NCBI RefSeq assembly: GCF_027270315.1
Contig: NZ_CP114413.1
Coordinates: 1,984,001-2,048,000, forward strand
Source of the DNA: Streptomyces cinnabarinus
GTDB taxonomy: Bacteria > Actinomycetota > Actinomycetes > Streptomycetales > Streptomycetaceae
Direction: 5' to 3'
DNA length: 64,000 nt
A program made the translations under genes and the position numbers. Below the pieces are notes generated by a model. The model saw only the letters and a list, made by a program, of their open reading frames with translations, was not told where the DNA came from and did not search any database. Within the stretch, counting starts at the first letter, position 1. The number at the start of each line of letters is the position of its first letter. Positions 1 through 7,088 of the stretch are shown piece by piece.

Positions 1-458
1 ATCTGGTGGAGCGGGTAGTTCCAGGGGGTGATCGCGCCGACCACACCGATCGGCTCGTGCAGGACGGTGGAGTTGCCGACCTTCTCCTCGAAGGAGTACG
101 TCGCGGCGAGTTCGGCGTAGGAGGCGGCGACCGCGATCGGCACGGAGGCGTGGACGGCCTGGGAGAAGGCGAGGGGTGAGCCGAGTTCCGCGGTGATCGT
201 CTCGGCGATCTCGTCCTTCCGGGCGGTGAGGACGTCGTGCAGTGCGGTGAGGCGGGCGGCGCGTTCGGTGGGTGGGGTTGCGGCCCACCCACCCAGTGCG
301 CTGCGCGCGGCGCGTACGGCGGTGTCCATGTCTGCGGCGGTACCTGCGGGTACTTGGCCGATCACCTGCTCGTCGACCGGGTTCACGACGTCGATCGTGT
401 CCCGGTCGTCGGCCGGGTGCCAGGCTCCGTCGATGTAGAAGCCGCCGTGTGCCTTCAT
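1..458 (-). CDS. Aldehyde dehydrogenase family protein (N-terminal part, cut by window edge)
   Basis: About 152 N-terminal residues of an NAD(P)-dependent aldehyde dehydrogenase, which oxidises an aldehyde to a carboxylate. The translation starts MKAHGGFYIDGAWHPAD, shows the family's early NPVDEQVIG strand, and ends in GVVGAITPWNYP, the conserved dinucleotide-binding region before the catalytic domain. The catalytic Cys and Glu lie beyond the left edge, so substrate class cannot be judged. The ATG at 456-458 is preceded by a good GGAGGA ribosome site. A TetR-type palindrome lies about 93 bp upstream (551-569). Truncation is only the window boundary. Confidence 0.93.
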   Translation of the reverse strand, partial: MKAHGGFYIDGAWHPADDRDTIDVVNPVDEQVIGQVPAGTAADMDTAVRAARSALGGWAATPPTERAARLTALHDVLTARKDEIAETITAELGSPLAFSQAVHASVPIAVAASYAELAATYSFEEKVGNSTVLHEPIGVVGAITPWNYPLHQ

Positions 459-492
459 CGGGTTCCTCCGGGCGTCGTGCGTCTGCGGGTGC

Positions 493-533
493 GTGGGGGC
501 TTGTCGCGCAGTTCCCCGCGCCCCTGAACGGCG
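493..533. repeat. Streptomyces interspersed GC repeat, partial copy 1
   Basis: This stretch contains GCGCAGTTCCCCGCGCCCCT, the end of a repeat that I recall as scattered through Streptomyces intergenic DNA. Related copies occur at 3451-3545 (longest) and 21377-21446. It lies between the aldehyde dehydrogenase start and the operator at 551. Its function is unknown; family membership is judged from sequence likeness only. Confidence 0.55.
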
Positions 534-550
534 TGGTCGAACCGCCCCCT

Positions 551-569
551 AAACTAGCGCCGTTAGTTT
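551..569. promoter_or_regulatory. TetR-type operator candidate upstream of aldehyde dehydrogenase
   Basis: Perfect 6-bp inverted arms AAACTA and TAGTTT are separated by 7 nt (GCGCCGT). The minus-strand form, AAACTAACGGCGCTAGTTT, looks like sites bound by TetR-family regulators of acyl-CoA and fatty-acid genes, as remembered rather than searched. No regulator gene adjoins it inside the window, so the cognate protein is unknown. It probably controls the leftward aldehyde dehydrogenase. Confidence 0.5.
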
Positions 570-624
570 TAGGGCACCAGGCTCCGCCCGCATGGCGCAG
601 CTCACCTTGCCCGTAAGCAGCTTC

Positions 625-1095
625 TCAGAAGTCGACTCTCGCCCGGTCGTCCACCCTGCCCACCGACTCCTGGGCGAACTCCTTCTCGTAGGCCCGGCGG
701 ATCTCCTCGATCTCGCGGTCGTTCGCAGCGGCCTCGGCGACCGGGTACAGCAGGATCAGCTCGTAGGACCGCTCCTTCTCGATCGTGCCGCTCGCGTCGC
801 GCCACTGGCCGCGGCCGGTCTGGACGGTGAGGCCGTCCGGGAAGCCGGGAGTGACCTCCTCGTCGACGAAGGTCATGAACTGCTCGTCGGTGACGGCCGG
901 TCCGCCGTCGGGGCGTTCGGTGCCGAAGAAGAGCTGGGTCTCGATGTAGGGCTCGCCGCGCCGCGGGACCGTGGCGGTCTCGCCGTCGTCGAGGGTGGCG
1001 TACGCGGTCGGCGCGGCCACGGCGAGCAGGAGGCCGGCGGTCATCAGAACGGCTCGGCCACGGGTCAGGCTGGTCGGCGTCGTGAGGAGTCTCAT
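625..1095 (-). CDS. DUF3574 domain secreted protein
   Basis: A 156-aa protein with a basic N terminus and one hydrophobic segment (about residues 14-33, VLMTAGLLLAVAAPTAYA) that reads as a Sec signal peptide or single anchor. The remainder matches DUF3574 in pattern: a strand IETQLFFGTERPDG, a TDEQF helix, and ERSYELILLYP followed by a helix rich in Glu and Arg. Function is not known. It lies 20 bp downstream of the ABC ATPase gene on the same strand and may be co-transcribed with it, although nothing functional ties the two. Family assignment is fairly sure from the sequence; role unassigned. Confidence 0.8.
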   Translation of the reverse strand: MRLLTTPTSLTRGRAVLMTAGLLLAVAAPTAYATLDDGETATVPRRGEPYIETQLFFGTERPDGGPAVTDEQFMTFVDEEVTPGFPDGLTVQTGRGQWRDASGTIEKERSYELILLYPVAEAAANDREIEEIRRAYEKEFAQESVGRVDDRARVDF

Positions 1096-1115
1096 GCCCC
1101 CATCACTTACGGGCC

Positions 1116-2465
1116 CTACTCCTCGAGATCGGGAAGCCGCGCCGGAGCCGGGCAGATCCGTTCGCCGTGCTGGTCGAAGACGAACAGATGGCCGATGTCG
1201 ACGAGCAGCGGCACCTGCATCCCCTGCCGGAGGTCGATGTCGGGGGTGGTGCGGACGATGAGGTCGCCGGGCAGCCGCCCCTCCGGCGGGACCGGCTCCG
1301 CGGACGGGTCGGGTCCGACGTCGGCCGGGTCCTCCAGGACCACCACGGGCCCCGCCCGCAGCGCGCCCGCCCGCTCCCGGATCCGGTCCAGGACCGTGCC
1401 GCCCTCCCGTCTGCGCCGCCGGACCCGGCGCAGCGGGCGCGGGGACTCCAGCTCGGGCACGACGGCGGGCCGGGAGCCGGTGTTGAAGTGGACGAGCACC
1501 TCGTGCCCCTGGAACTCGACATGCTCGACGAGACCGGTGATCAGCACTTCTCCCGGCCGCGCGGAGGCCGGTTTGGCGATCCGTACGGCCTCCGAGCGCA
1601 GGCCCACGATGACCTCGCGGCCCTGCTGGACCCGGAGCAGCTGATGGTCCAGGGAGAGCGGTTCGGGCAGCCGCAGATACTGCTTGCCGAGGCTGATGGT
1701 CATCGCCCCGTCGAGCGGGGCGCGCACCACGCCGCGCAGCAGGTTGATGCGCGGGGTGCCGATGAAGGCGGCGACGAAGACGTTGCGGGGCAGGGCGTAG
1801 ACGTCGCGCGGGGTGCCGACCTGCTGGAGGACTCCGCCGCGCAGTACGGCGACCCGGTCGCCGAGCGACATGGCCTCGGCCTGGTCATGGGTGACGTAGA
1901 CCGTGGTGACGCCCAACTCCCGGGTGAGCTTGGTGATCTCGGCGCGCAGGTGGTTGCGGAGCTTGGCGTCGAGGTTGGACAGCGGCTCGTCCATCAGGAA
2001 GGCGGAGGGGTGGCGGGCGATGGCCCGGCCCATGGCGACGCGCTGGCGCTCACCGCCGGAGAGCTGGGCGGGCAGCCGGTCGAGCAGGTCCTCGATGCCG
2101 AGCATCCGGGCGGTGGCGTCCACCCGCGGGCGCGGGTCCTCGCCGGGTGTCTCGATGCGCAGCGGGAAGCCGATGTTGTCGCGGCTGGTCATGCTCGGGT
2201 AGAGGGCGAAGTTCTGGAAGACCATCGCCATGTCCCGGCCGGACGGCGGCAGATCGTTGGCCCACTCGCCGTCGAGGTGCAGCTCGCCCTCGTCGATCTC
2301 CTCCAGCCCGGCGATCATTCTCAGCACCGTCGACTTGCCGCAGCCCGAGGGGCCGAGCAGGACGAGGAACTCGCCGGGCCCGATGTCCAACGAGAGCCGG
2401 TCCACCACGCGGACGCCCTTCGCGTAGCTCTTGCTCACGTCGTGCAGAGAGATGGCGCGTGTCAT
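1116..2465 (-). CDS. ABC transporter ATP-binding protein, MalK/UgpC/MsiK type
   Basis: A 449-aa ATPase of the CUT1 carbohydrate-importer class, expected to sit on the cytoplasmic face and power membrane permeases. Walker A GPSGCGKST spans about residues 38-46, the signature LSGGERQ starts at about 135, Walker B ends in MDEP near 160, and VTHDQ supplies the H-loop histidine. A TOBE-like C-terminal half follows and is longer than usual (MsiK-type proteins are about 380 aa), with an Arg/Gly-rich insertion around residues 335-380. No permease or binding-protein genes are adjacent, so like MsiK it may serve transporters encoded elsewhere. Substrate cannot be read from the sequence. Confidence 0.9.
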   Translation of the reverse strand: MTRAISLHDVSKSYAKGVRVVDRLSLDIGPGEFLVLLGPSGCGKSTVLRMIAGLEEIDEGELHLDGEWANDLPPSGRDMAMVFQNFALYPSMTSRDNIGFPLRIETPGEDPRPRVDATARMLGIEDLLDRLPAQLSGGERQRVAMGRAIARHPSAFLMDEPLSNLDAKLRNHLRAEITKLTRELGVTTVYVTHDQAEAMSLGDRVAVLRGGVLQQVGTPRDVYALPRNVFVAAFIGTPRINLLRGVVRAPLDGAMTISLGKQYLRLPEPLSLDHQLLRVQQGREVIVGLRSEAVRIAKPASARPGEVLITGLVEHVEFQGHEVLVHFNTGSRPAVVPELESPRPLRRVRRRRREGGTVLDRIRERAGALRAGPVVVLEDPADVGPDPSAEPVPPEGRLPGDLIVRTTPDIDLRQGMQVPLLVDIGHLFVFDQHGERICPAPARLPDLEE

Positions 2466-2640
2466 GAGGGGTGCCCCCGGGGGCTACGTCGGCGGCCCTG
2501 GTGCTCCGCGGCTGGAGACCCCGTGCGGGTCGTACGGGGCCTGTGGGTCACGGAAGTTAACGGAATGTAGGCGGCCGGGGGAAGAGAACGGGCGGGATCC
2601 GGCTCCGACGTCCAGCAATTGAGAAAGCGGACGGCCGAAT

Positions 2641-3552
2641 TCAGCGTTGCTCGGCGGGAGTTCGGGCCTTGCGGACCTCGACGAGGTGGGCAAAGACCAC
2701 CACATTGCCCGAATAGCCGGTTCTGCGGTCGTACTTTCCACCACAGGTGATCAGCCGCAGCTCCGGACGGCCCCGGGGCCCGTACACCTCACGGTTCGGG
2801 AACCGGTCCTTCTCGTACGACTTCACCGCGTCGACGGCGTAGACGGCGGTCCGCCCGTCGGCGCGCCGGATCTCGACCCGCCGTCCACGGTCCAGTTCGG
2901 CGAGCCCGGCGAAGACGGCGGACCCGGTGTCCGTGTCCAGATGCCCCACGGCGACGGCGGTGCCCGGCTCACCGGGCGAGGGCCCTTCGGCGTACCAGCC
3001 GACGAGGTTGGGGTTGTCGTCGGGGGGTGCGGGGAGACGGCCCTCGCGGTCCAGGCGGAGGTCGACGACGGGCGCGTCGACGTCCAGGAAGTCGATGGTG
3101 AGGCGGGTGGCGCGGGAGCGCGGGAGGGGGGCGGCTTTTCTGGTGGGCCTCGGGGTGGGCTTGGCGCCGGCCTTCGACCGACCGGCGACCCCGAAGGGCT
3201 CCGGGCGCCCCCTGAGCCCTTGCGGGTCCGTCCCGCGAGGGCGGCCGTCGTACGTCGGCCGGGCGGCGGCCGGAGGGTCCGGCAGGACGGCCTCGACCGT
3301 CCCACCGGACTCCTCGTCCTGCCCCCACCAGAGCCCACCGGTCACCAGGGCCAGCACGGCCAGCCCGGTCCGCGTCAGCCGATAGGCGCGCGTCCGATGC
3401 CAGGGCCGACGCCGACGGGACAAGGCCGGATGCGGTCCCGCAACTCCCTTCAGGGGCGCGGGGCTGTATCGATGTGCGGCTCCGCCGCGGGGCGCGACCG
3501 GCCACGACGGCGCCGCAGACAAACGACTGCCGGTCGACCCGCTACGCCCCAT
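2641..3552 (-). CDS. Class F sortase
   Basis: A membrane-anchored cysteine transpeptidase of about 303 aa. An anchor (GLAVLALVTGGLWWG) is followed by a Pro/Arg-rich linker and a sortase barrel beginning near RLTIDFLDVDAPVVDL. The catalytic His is in AVGHLDTDTG, the catalytic Cys in RLITCGG, and a C-terminal Arg follows in KYDRRTGY. The ATG at 3550-3552 overlaps the end of the upstream gene, suggesting coupling. However, residues 3-34 or so are encoded by an interspersed repeat (3451-3545), so a shorter product is possible, for example from the TTG at 3421-3423. Likely substrate: the co-encoded secreted protein, although that lacks a classical sorting motif. Confidence 0.85.
   Translation of the reverse strand: MGRSGSTGSRLSAAPSWPVAPRGGAAHRYSPAPLKGVAGPHPALSRRRRPWHRTRAYRLTRTGLAVLALVTGGLWWGQDEESGGTVEAVLPDPPAAARPTYDGRPRGTDPQGLRGRPEPFGVAGRSKAGAKPTPRPTRKAAPLPRSRATRLTIDFLDVDAPVVDLRLDREGRLPAPPDDNPNLVGWYAEGPSPGEPGTAVAVGHLDTDTGSAVFAGLAELDRGRRVEIRRADGRTAVYAVDAVKSYEKDRFPNREVYGPRGRPELRLITCGGKYDRRTGYSGNVVVFAHLVEVRKARTPAEQR
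3451..3545. repeat. Streptomyces interspersed GC repeat, copy 2 (longest)
   Basis: This element reads CAGGGGCGCGGGGCTGTATC at its left end, continues through a CGGCTCCGCCGCGGGGCGCG block and ends near GCGCCGCAGAC. I recognise it as a widespread Streptomyces repeat from memory. It falls exactly where the sortase N-terminal extension is encoded, which casts doubt on that extension. Its ends can form GC-rich stems, as with copies 1 and 3. Confidence 0.6.
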
Positions 3553-4153
3553 GCGCCCGCCGACGCACGCGGAACCACACCACCCCGGTAACGGCCGCAA
3601 GACCCACCGCCGCCGCACCCGCGACCGGCCCGAACGCGTCGTCACGCGCGAGTCCGCCCCCACCCGCGGGCGGCCCACCGTTCGGCCCGGGAGGGGCCGT
3701 CGGCTTGGAGATCGGGCAGTCGACCCTGAACACCTTGTGCTTGCCCGCACCGTGACCGAGGTCGGTCTTCCAGGTGAGCTTGTACTGCCCGTTGGGCAGC
3801 CCGAGCGGGATGGTCTGAGCCGAGCCGTCCTGCTCGATGGTGATGGTGTTGTCGGGGTAGGCGGAGTTGGGCAGCCGGGCCCCGCCCACCGCCCGAGGCT
3901 GCGGCTCGACCGTCCAGGTCACGTGCTCCCCCGCGTCGAAGTTGAACGCGGCGAGGTAGAAGTCGCAGACCTTGGGCTCGTTGCGCTGGTCGTCGAAGGG
4001 GGTCCCCACCTTGTGGATCTTGACGTCCCCGTTGTCACCGCCCGGCTGGGCGAAGGCGGCGGGCACCCCGGCGAGGCCGGTGCCGACGAGGGTCAGGGCC
4101 GCGAGAGCGGCGGTACGCGCTCCGGCACGGCTTGGCAGAGAGGTGGCGGGCAT
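3542..4153 (-). CDS. Secreted, C-terminally membrane-anchored protein, sortase partner
   Basis: A 203-aa protein with a signal peptide (to about residue 35, GVPAAFAQ), an extracellular beta-rich domain containing two Cys, a Pro/Gly linker, then a transmembrane helix (AGAAAVGLAAVTGVVWF) and a basic tail RVRRRAHGA. This is the layout of a wall-sorted protein, yet where LPXTG would be expected there is only GGGGLARDD. It is transcribed just before the class F sortase, whose ATG overlaps its last codons by 11 bp. RBS GGATCC-type and weak. Function unknown; Streptomyces carry many such sortase-F pairs. Confidence 0.8.
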   Translation of the reverse strand: MPATSLPSRAGARTAALAALTLVGTGLAGVPAAFAQPGGDNGDVKIHKVGTPFDDQRNEPKVCDFYLAAFNFDAGEHVTWTVEPQPRAVGGARLPNSAYPDNTITIEQDGSAQTIPLGLPNGQYKLTWKTDLGHGAGKHKVFRVDCPISKPTAPPGPNGGPPAGGGGLARDDAFGPVAGAAAVGLAAVTGVVWFRVRRRAHGA

Positions 4154-4255
4154 ACGGGATCCTCCGAGTCAGGATGATTGTCGTACAAGTCGCACTTCAC
4201 CTGACTCTTTGTCACACACTGCCCCGTAACGGGGGAAGCCGCGCCCTACGACCCG

Positions 4256-5512
4256 TCAGCCGTCGCCCTTACGGCTCACAGCCCTACGGCTCACAGCGGC
4301 CCGGGACCGGCGGGGCTTCCGGGCCTCCCCTCCCCCGCCCTCCGCCCTGGCCGGGGTCCGTGCCGCCACGCCCGCGGAGGCCAGCAGCAGGACCCCCAGC
4401 ATGACGAACGGCGCCGCCACGCCCGCGACGCCCGCGACCAGGCCCGCCGTCGCGGGCGCGGCGACCTGGCCCAGGCGGTTGCCGGTCAGCCGCAGGGCGA
4501 GGGCGGTGGAGCGGGCGTCGTCGGGGGCCGCCTGGACGACCGTCGTCATGGACAGCGGCTGGCCGACCCCGAGGCAGAAGCCGAGCGCGGCGAGCATCAC
4601 GGCCAGCGCCCACACCGGCACCGGCAGCGCCACCCCGGCGCACAGCACGGCCGCCAGCAGACAGGTCACGGTCAGCAGGGCGGAGCGGCTGAGCAGCCGC
4701 AGCAGCGGGGTGAGGACCAGCCGGCAGGCGATGGTGGCCGCCGCGCGCAGGCTCAGCAGCAGGCCGATCACCGAGGGCGCGATGCCCCGGTGCTCGCCGA
4801 CCACCGGGAGGTAGGCGGTGAGGACGTCGGTCGCGGACAGCACGGAGAGGCTGATGAGCATTCCCGCGGGCACGCCCCGGGTGCGCAGGATGCGGTGGAC
4901 GGGGACACGGTCGCCCTGCCCGGTACGGGACTTGGGCGTCGTACGACGGTCCTCGATGCGCCACAGCGAGCTGACCGCGACCGCCGCGACCGCCCCCGCC
5001 ACCAGCAGGGCCAGCGCGCTGGTGCCCGCCATGTCGTGGCCGCCGATCAGCGCGCCCGCCGCGACCGGGCCGATGAGCTGGCCGAGCGAGGCGCCGATGG
5101 TGAAGTGGCCGAAGTTGCGGTCCTGTTCGTGCGGGGCGGACTGGCGGGCGACGAGGGACTGGGCGCCGATGACGAAGGAGAGATGACCGAGGCCCATCAC
5201 TCCGCTCCACAGGGCCATCGTCCAGAGGGAGCCGGCGAGTCCGCTCAGCGCGCAGCCGCCGGAGATCAGGACGACTCCGACGGGCAGGAGGGGCGCGCAG
5301 CGGCCGTGGTCGGTACGGCGGCCGAGAGGGACCGCGGCGAACAGCGGGAGCAGGGCGTAGGCACCGGCGATGACGCCGACCGCCCGCTCGTCGGCGCCCA
5401 GCGCGAGGGCCCGGTAGGAGACGGCGGGCCGGGCCATCGACACCGCCGCCTGCGCGAAGCTGAAGGCGATGACGAGACGGAGCAGCCAGCCGCGGTTCCT
5501 GCCGGGCACCAT
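4256..5512 (-). CDS. Major facilitator superfamily transporter
   Basis: About 418 aa with twelve hydrophobic segments and short loops. The MFS motif A equivalent, PLGRRTDHGR, lies between helices 2 and 3, and a charged central loop RIEDRRTTPKSRTGQG separates the two six-helix halves. The ATG at 5510-5512 (MVPGRNRGWLL) was preferred over the longer frame because GGAGG lies about 10 nt upstream and the preceding 34 residues look non-coding. It follows the CitMHS gene by 41 bp on the same strand. The substrate is unknown; the overall pattern is that of a drug or metabolite exporter. Confidence 0.88.
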   Translation of the reverse strand: MVPGRNRGWLLRLVIAFSFAQAAVSMARPAVSYRALALGADERAVGVIAGAYALLPLFAAVPLGRRTDHGRCAPLLPVGVVLISGGCALSGLAGSLWTMALWSGVMGLGHLSFVIGAQSLVARQSAPHEQDRNFGHFTIGASLGQLIGPVAAGALIGGHDMAGTSALALLVAGAVAAVAVSSLWRIEDRRTTPKSRTGQGDRVPVHRILRTRGVPAGMLISLSVLSATDVLTAYLPVVGEHRGIAPSVIGLLLSLRAAATIACRLVLTPLLRLLSRSALLTVTCLLAAVLCAGVALPVPVWALAVMLAALGFCLGVGQPLSMTTVVQAAPDDARSTALALRLTGNRLGQVAAPATAGLVAGVAGVAAPFVMLGVLLLASAGVAARTPARAEGGGGEARKPRRSRAAVSRRAVSRKGDG

Positions 5513-5553
5513 GTGCGATGTCCTCCGTGGGAAGGTCAGTTGAGTCCGGGGAG

Positions 5554-6954
5554 TCAGATGATCCCGAAGAGAATGCCCGCGCCGAGGATGACGAGGCAGG
5601 TGGCGGCGGCCCACTTGACCACGAACCGGGTGTGGTCGCCGAACTCGACCTTGGCCATGCCGACCAGGACGTAGACGGCCGGGACGAGCGGGCTCGACAT
5701 GTGCAGCGGCTGGCCGACCAGCGAGGCGCGGGCCATCTCCAGCGGCGAGACGCCGTGCGCGGCACCGGCCTCGGCGAGGACCGGCAGGACGCCGAAGTAG
5801 AAGCCGTCATTGGACATGAAGTAGGTGAGCGGGAGGCTCAGCAGACCGGTGACCAGGGCCATGTGCGGGCCCATGCCCTCGGGGATGACGTCCACCATCC
5901 ACTTGGCCATGCTGTCGACCATGCCGGTGCCCTGGAGGACGCCGGTGAAGACCGCGGCGGCGAAGACCATGCCGGAGACGTTGAGGACGTTGTCGGCGTG
6001 GGCGGCGAGCCGGGCCCGCTGGTCGGGGATGCGCGGGAAGTTGACGGTGAGGGCGAGCGCGGCGCCGAGCAGGAACAGCACCGGGATCGGCAGCCACTCC
6101 ATGATCATGGCGGTCAGCAGGGAGACCGTGAGCAGCGCGTTGAACCAGTAGAGCCGGGGGCGAAGGGTGTCCCGGTTCGGGTCGAGGCCCTGGAAGTCGT
6201 CGTCGGTGTCCTCGGCGTCGGTGCCGGAGCCCGCGCCACCGGTCGCCTTGGTCATGGAGACCTTGCCGTCATCGGAGCCGCCCGCGCCGACCAGAACCGT
6301 CTCCGCCTCCTGGGGCTCCAGCACCTCGTCCAGCGTGAGCACGCCGAGCCGCTTGCGCTCGCGCAGGCCGAGGGCGTACGAGAGGACGAACACGAAGAGC
6401 AGGCCGACCAGGAGCGCCGGGATCATCGGGACGAAGATGTCGCTGGCGTCGAGCTTCAGCGCGGTCGCGGCGCGGGCGGTGGGGCCGCCCCAGGGCAGCG
6501 TGTTCATCACGCCGTTGGCCATGGCGGCGACACCGGTCAGCACGACCAGGCTCATCTTCAGGCGCTTGTACAGCGGGTACATGGCCGAGACGGTGATCAT
6601 GAAGGTGGTGGAGCCGTCGCCGTCGAGGGAGACGATCGCCGCGAGGACGGCCGTACCGACGACGATCCGCATCGGGTCGGCCTTCGCGAACTTCAGGATC
6701 CCGCGCACGATCGGGTCGAAGAGGCCGACGTCGATCATCACACCGAAGTAGACGATCGCGAACATGAGCATCGCCGCGGTGGGGGCGAGGCTGGTGACGC
6801 CTTCGATGACGTAGTCACCGAGGTGGGCGCCCTTCCCGACGAAGACGCAGAACAGTGCCGGGATCAGCACGAGCGCCGCGATCGGCGACATCTTCTTCAT
6901 CATGATCAGGACCAGGAAGGTCGCGATCATGGCGAAGCCGAGGATGGTCAGCAT
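5554..6954 (-). CDS. CitMHS family citrate/metal-citrate:proton symporter
   Basis: A 466-aa inner-membrane transporter. Hallmarks of the family are the N terminus MLTILGFAMIATFLVLIMMK, the segment VSLDGDGSTTFMIT, the NTLPWGGPTARAA loop, and the symmetric C-terminal motif FMSNDGFYFGVLP. A hydrophilic loop around residues 205-255 carries many Asp and Gly residues. Family members import citrate complexed to Mg, Ca or iron together with protons. ATG at 6952-6954 has only a weak ribosome site. A pair of inverted ACCTAACGT boxes (6963-7018) lies just upstream and probably mediates regulation, typically by a citrate-sensing two-component system, none of which is encoded here. Confidence 0.93.
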   Translation of the reverse strand: MLTILGFAMIATFLVLIMMKKMSPIAALVLIPALFCVFVGKGAHLGDYVIEGVTSLAPTAAMLMFAIVYFGVMIDVGLFDPIVRGILKFAKADPMRIVVGTAVLAAIVSLDGDGSTTFMITVSAMYPLYKRLKMSLVVLTGVAAMANGVMNTLPWGGPTARAATALKLDASDIFVPMIPALLVGLLFVFVLSYALGLRERKRLGVLTLDEVLEPQEAETVLVGAGGSDDGKVSMTKATGGAGSGTDAEDTDDDFQGLDPNRDTLRPRLYWFNALLTVSLLTAMIMEWLPIPVLFLLGAALALTVNFPRIPDQRARLAAHADNVLNVSGMVFAAAVFTGVLQGTGMVDSMAKWMVDVIPEGMGPHMALVTGLLSLPLTYFMSNDGFYFGVLPVLAEAGAAHGVSPLEMARASLVGQPLHMSSPLVPAVYVLVGMAKVEFGDHTRFVVKWAAATCLVILGAGILFGII

Positions 6955-6962
6955 GAGTGGAT

Positions 6963-7018
6963 ACCTAACGTTCGCCCTTGAACATCCCACCAGGGCCGGC
7001 GGTGCGATGACGTTAGGT
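6963..7018. promoter_or_regulatory. Inverted pair of ACCTAACGT boxes upstream of citrate transporter
   Basis: ACCTAACGT at 6963-6971 and its exact reverse complement ACGTTAGGT at 7010-7018 flank 38 bp. The near box ends about 8 bp before the CitMHS start codon, so it also overlaps the translation start region. Such widely spaced perfect arms suggest two operator half-sites bound by a dimer or by cooperating response regulators. Confidence 0.45.
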
Positions 7019-7088
7019 CTCCGTGAGGAGCGTTAACAAGACGTTGACGTGCGAGCAATAAGCGCAAAACTCCAGGTCAGGGCTTTGC

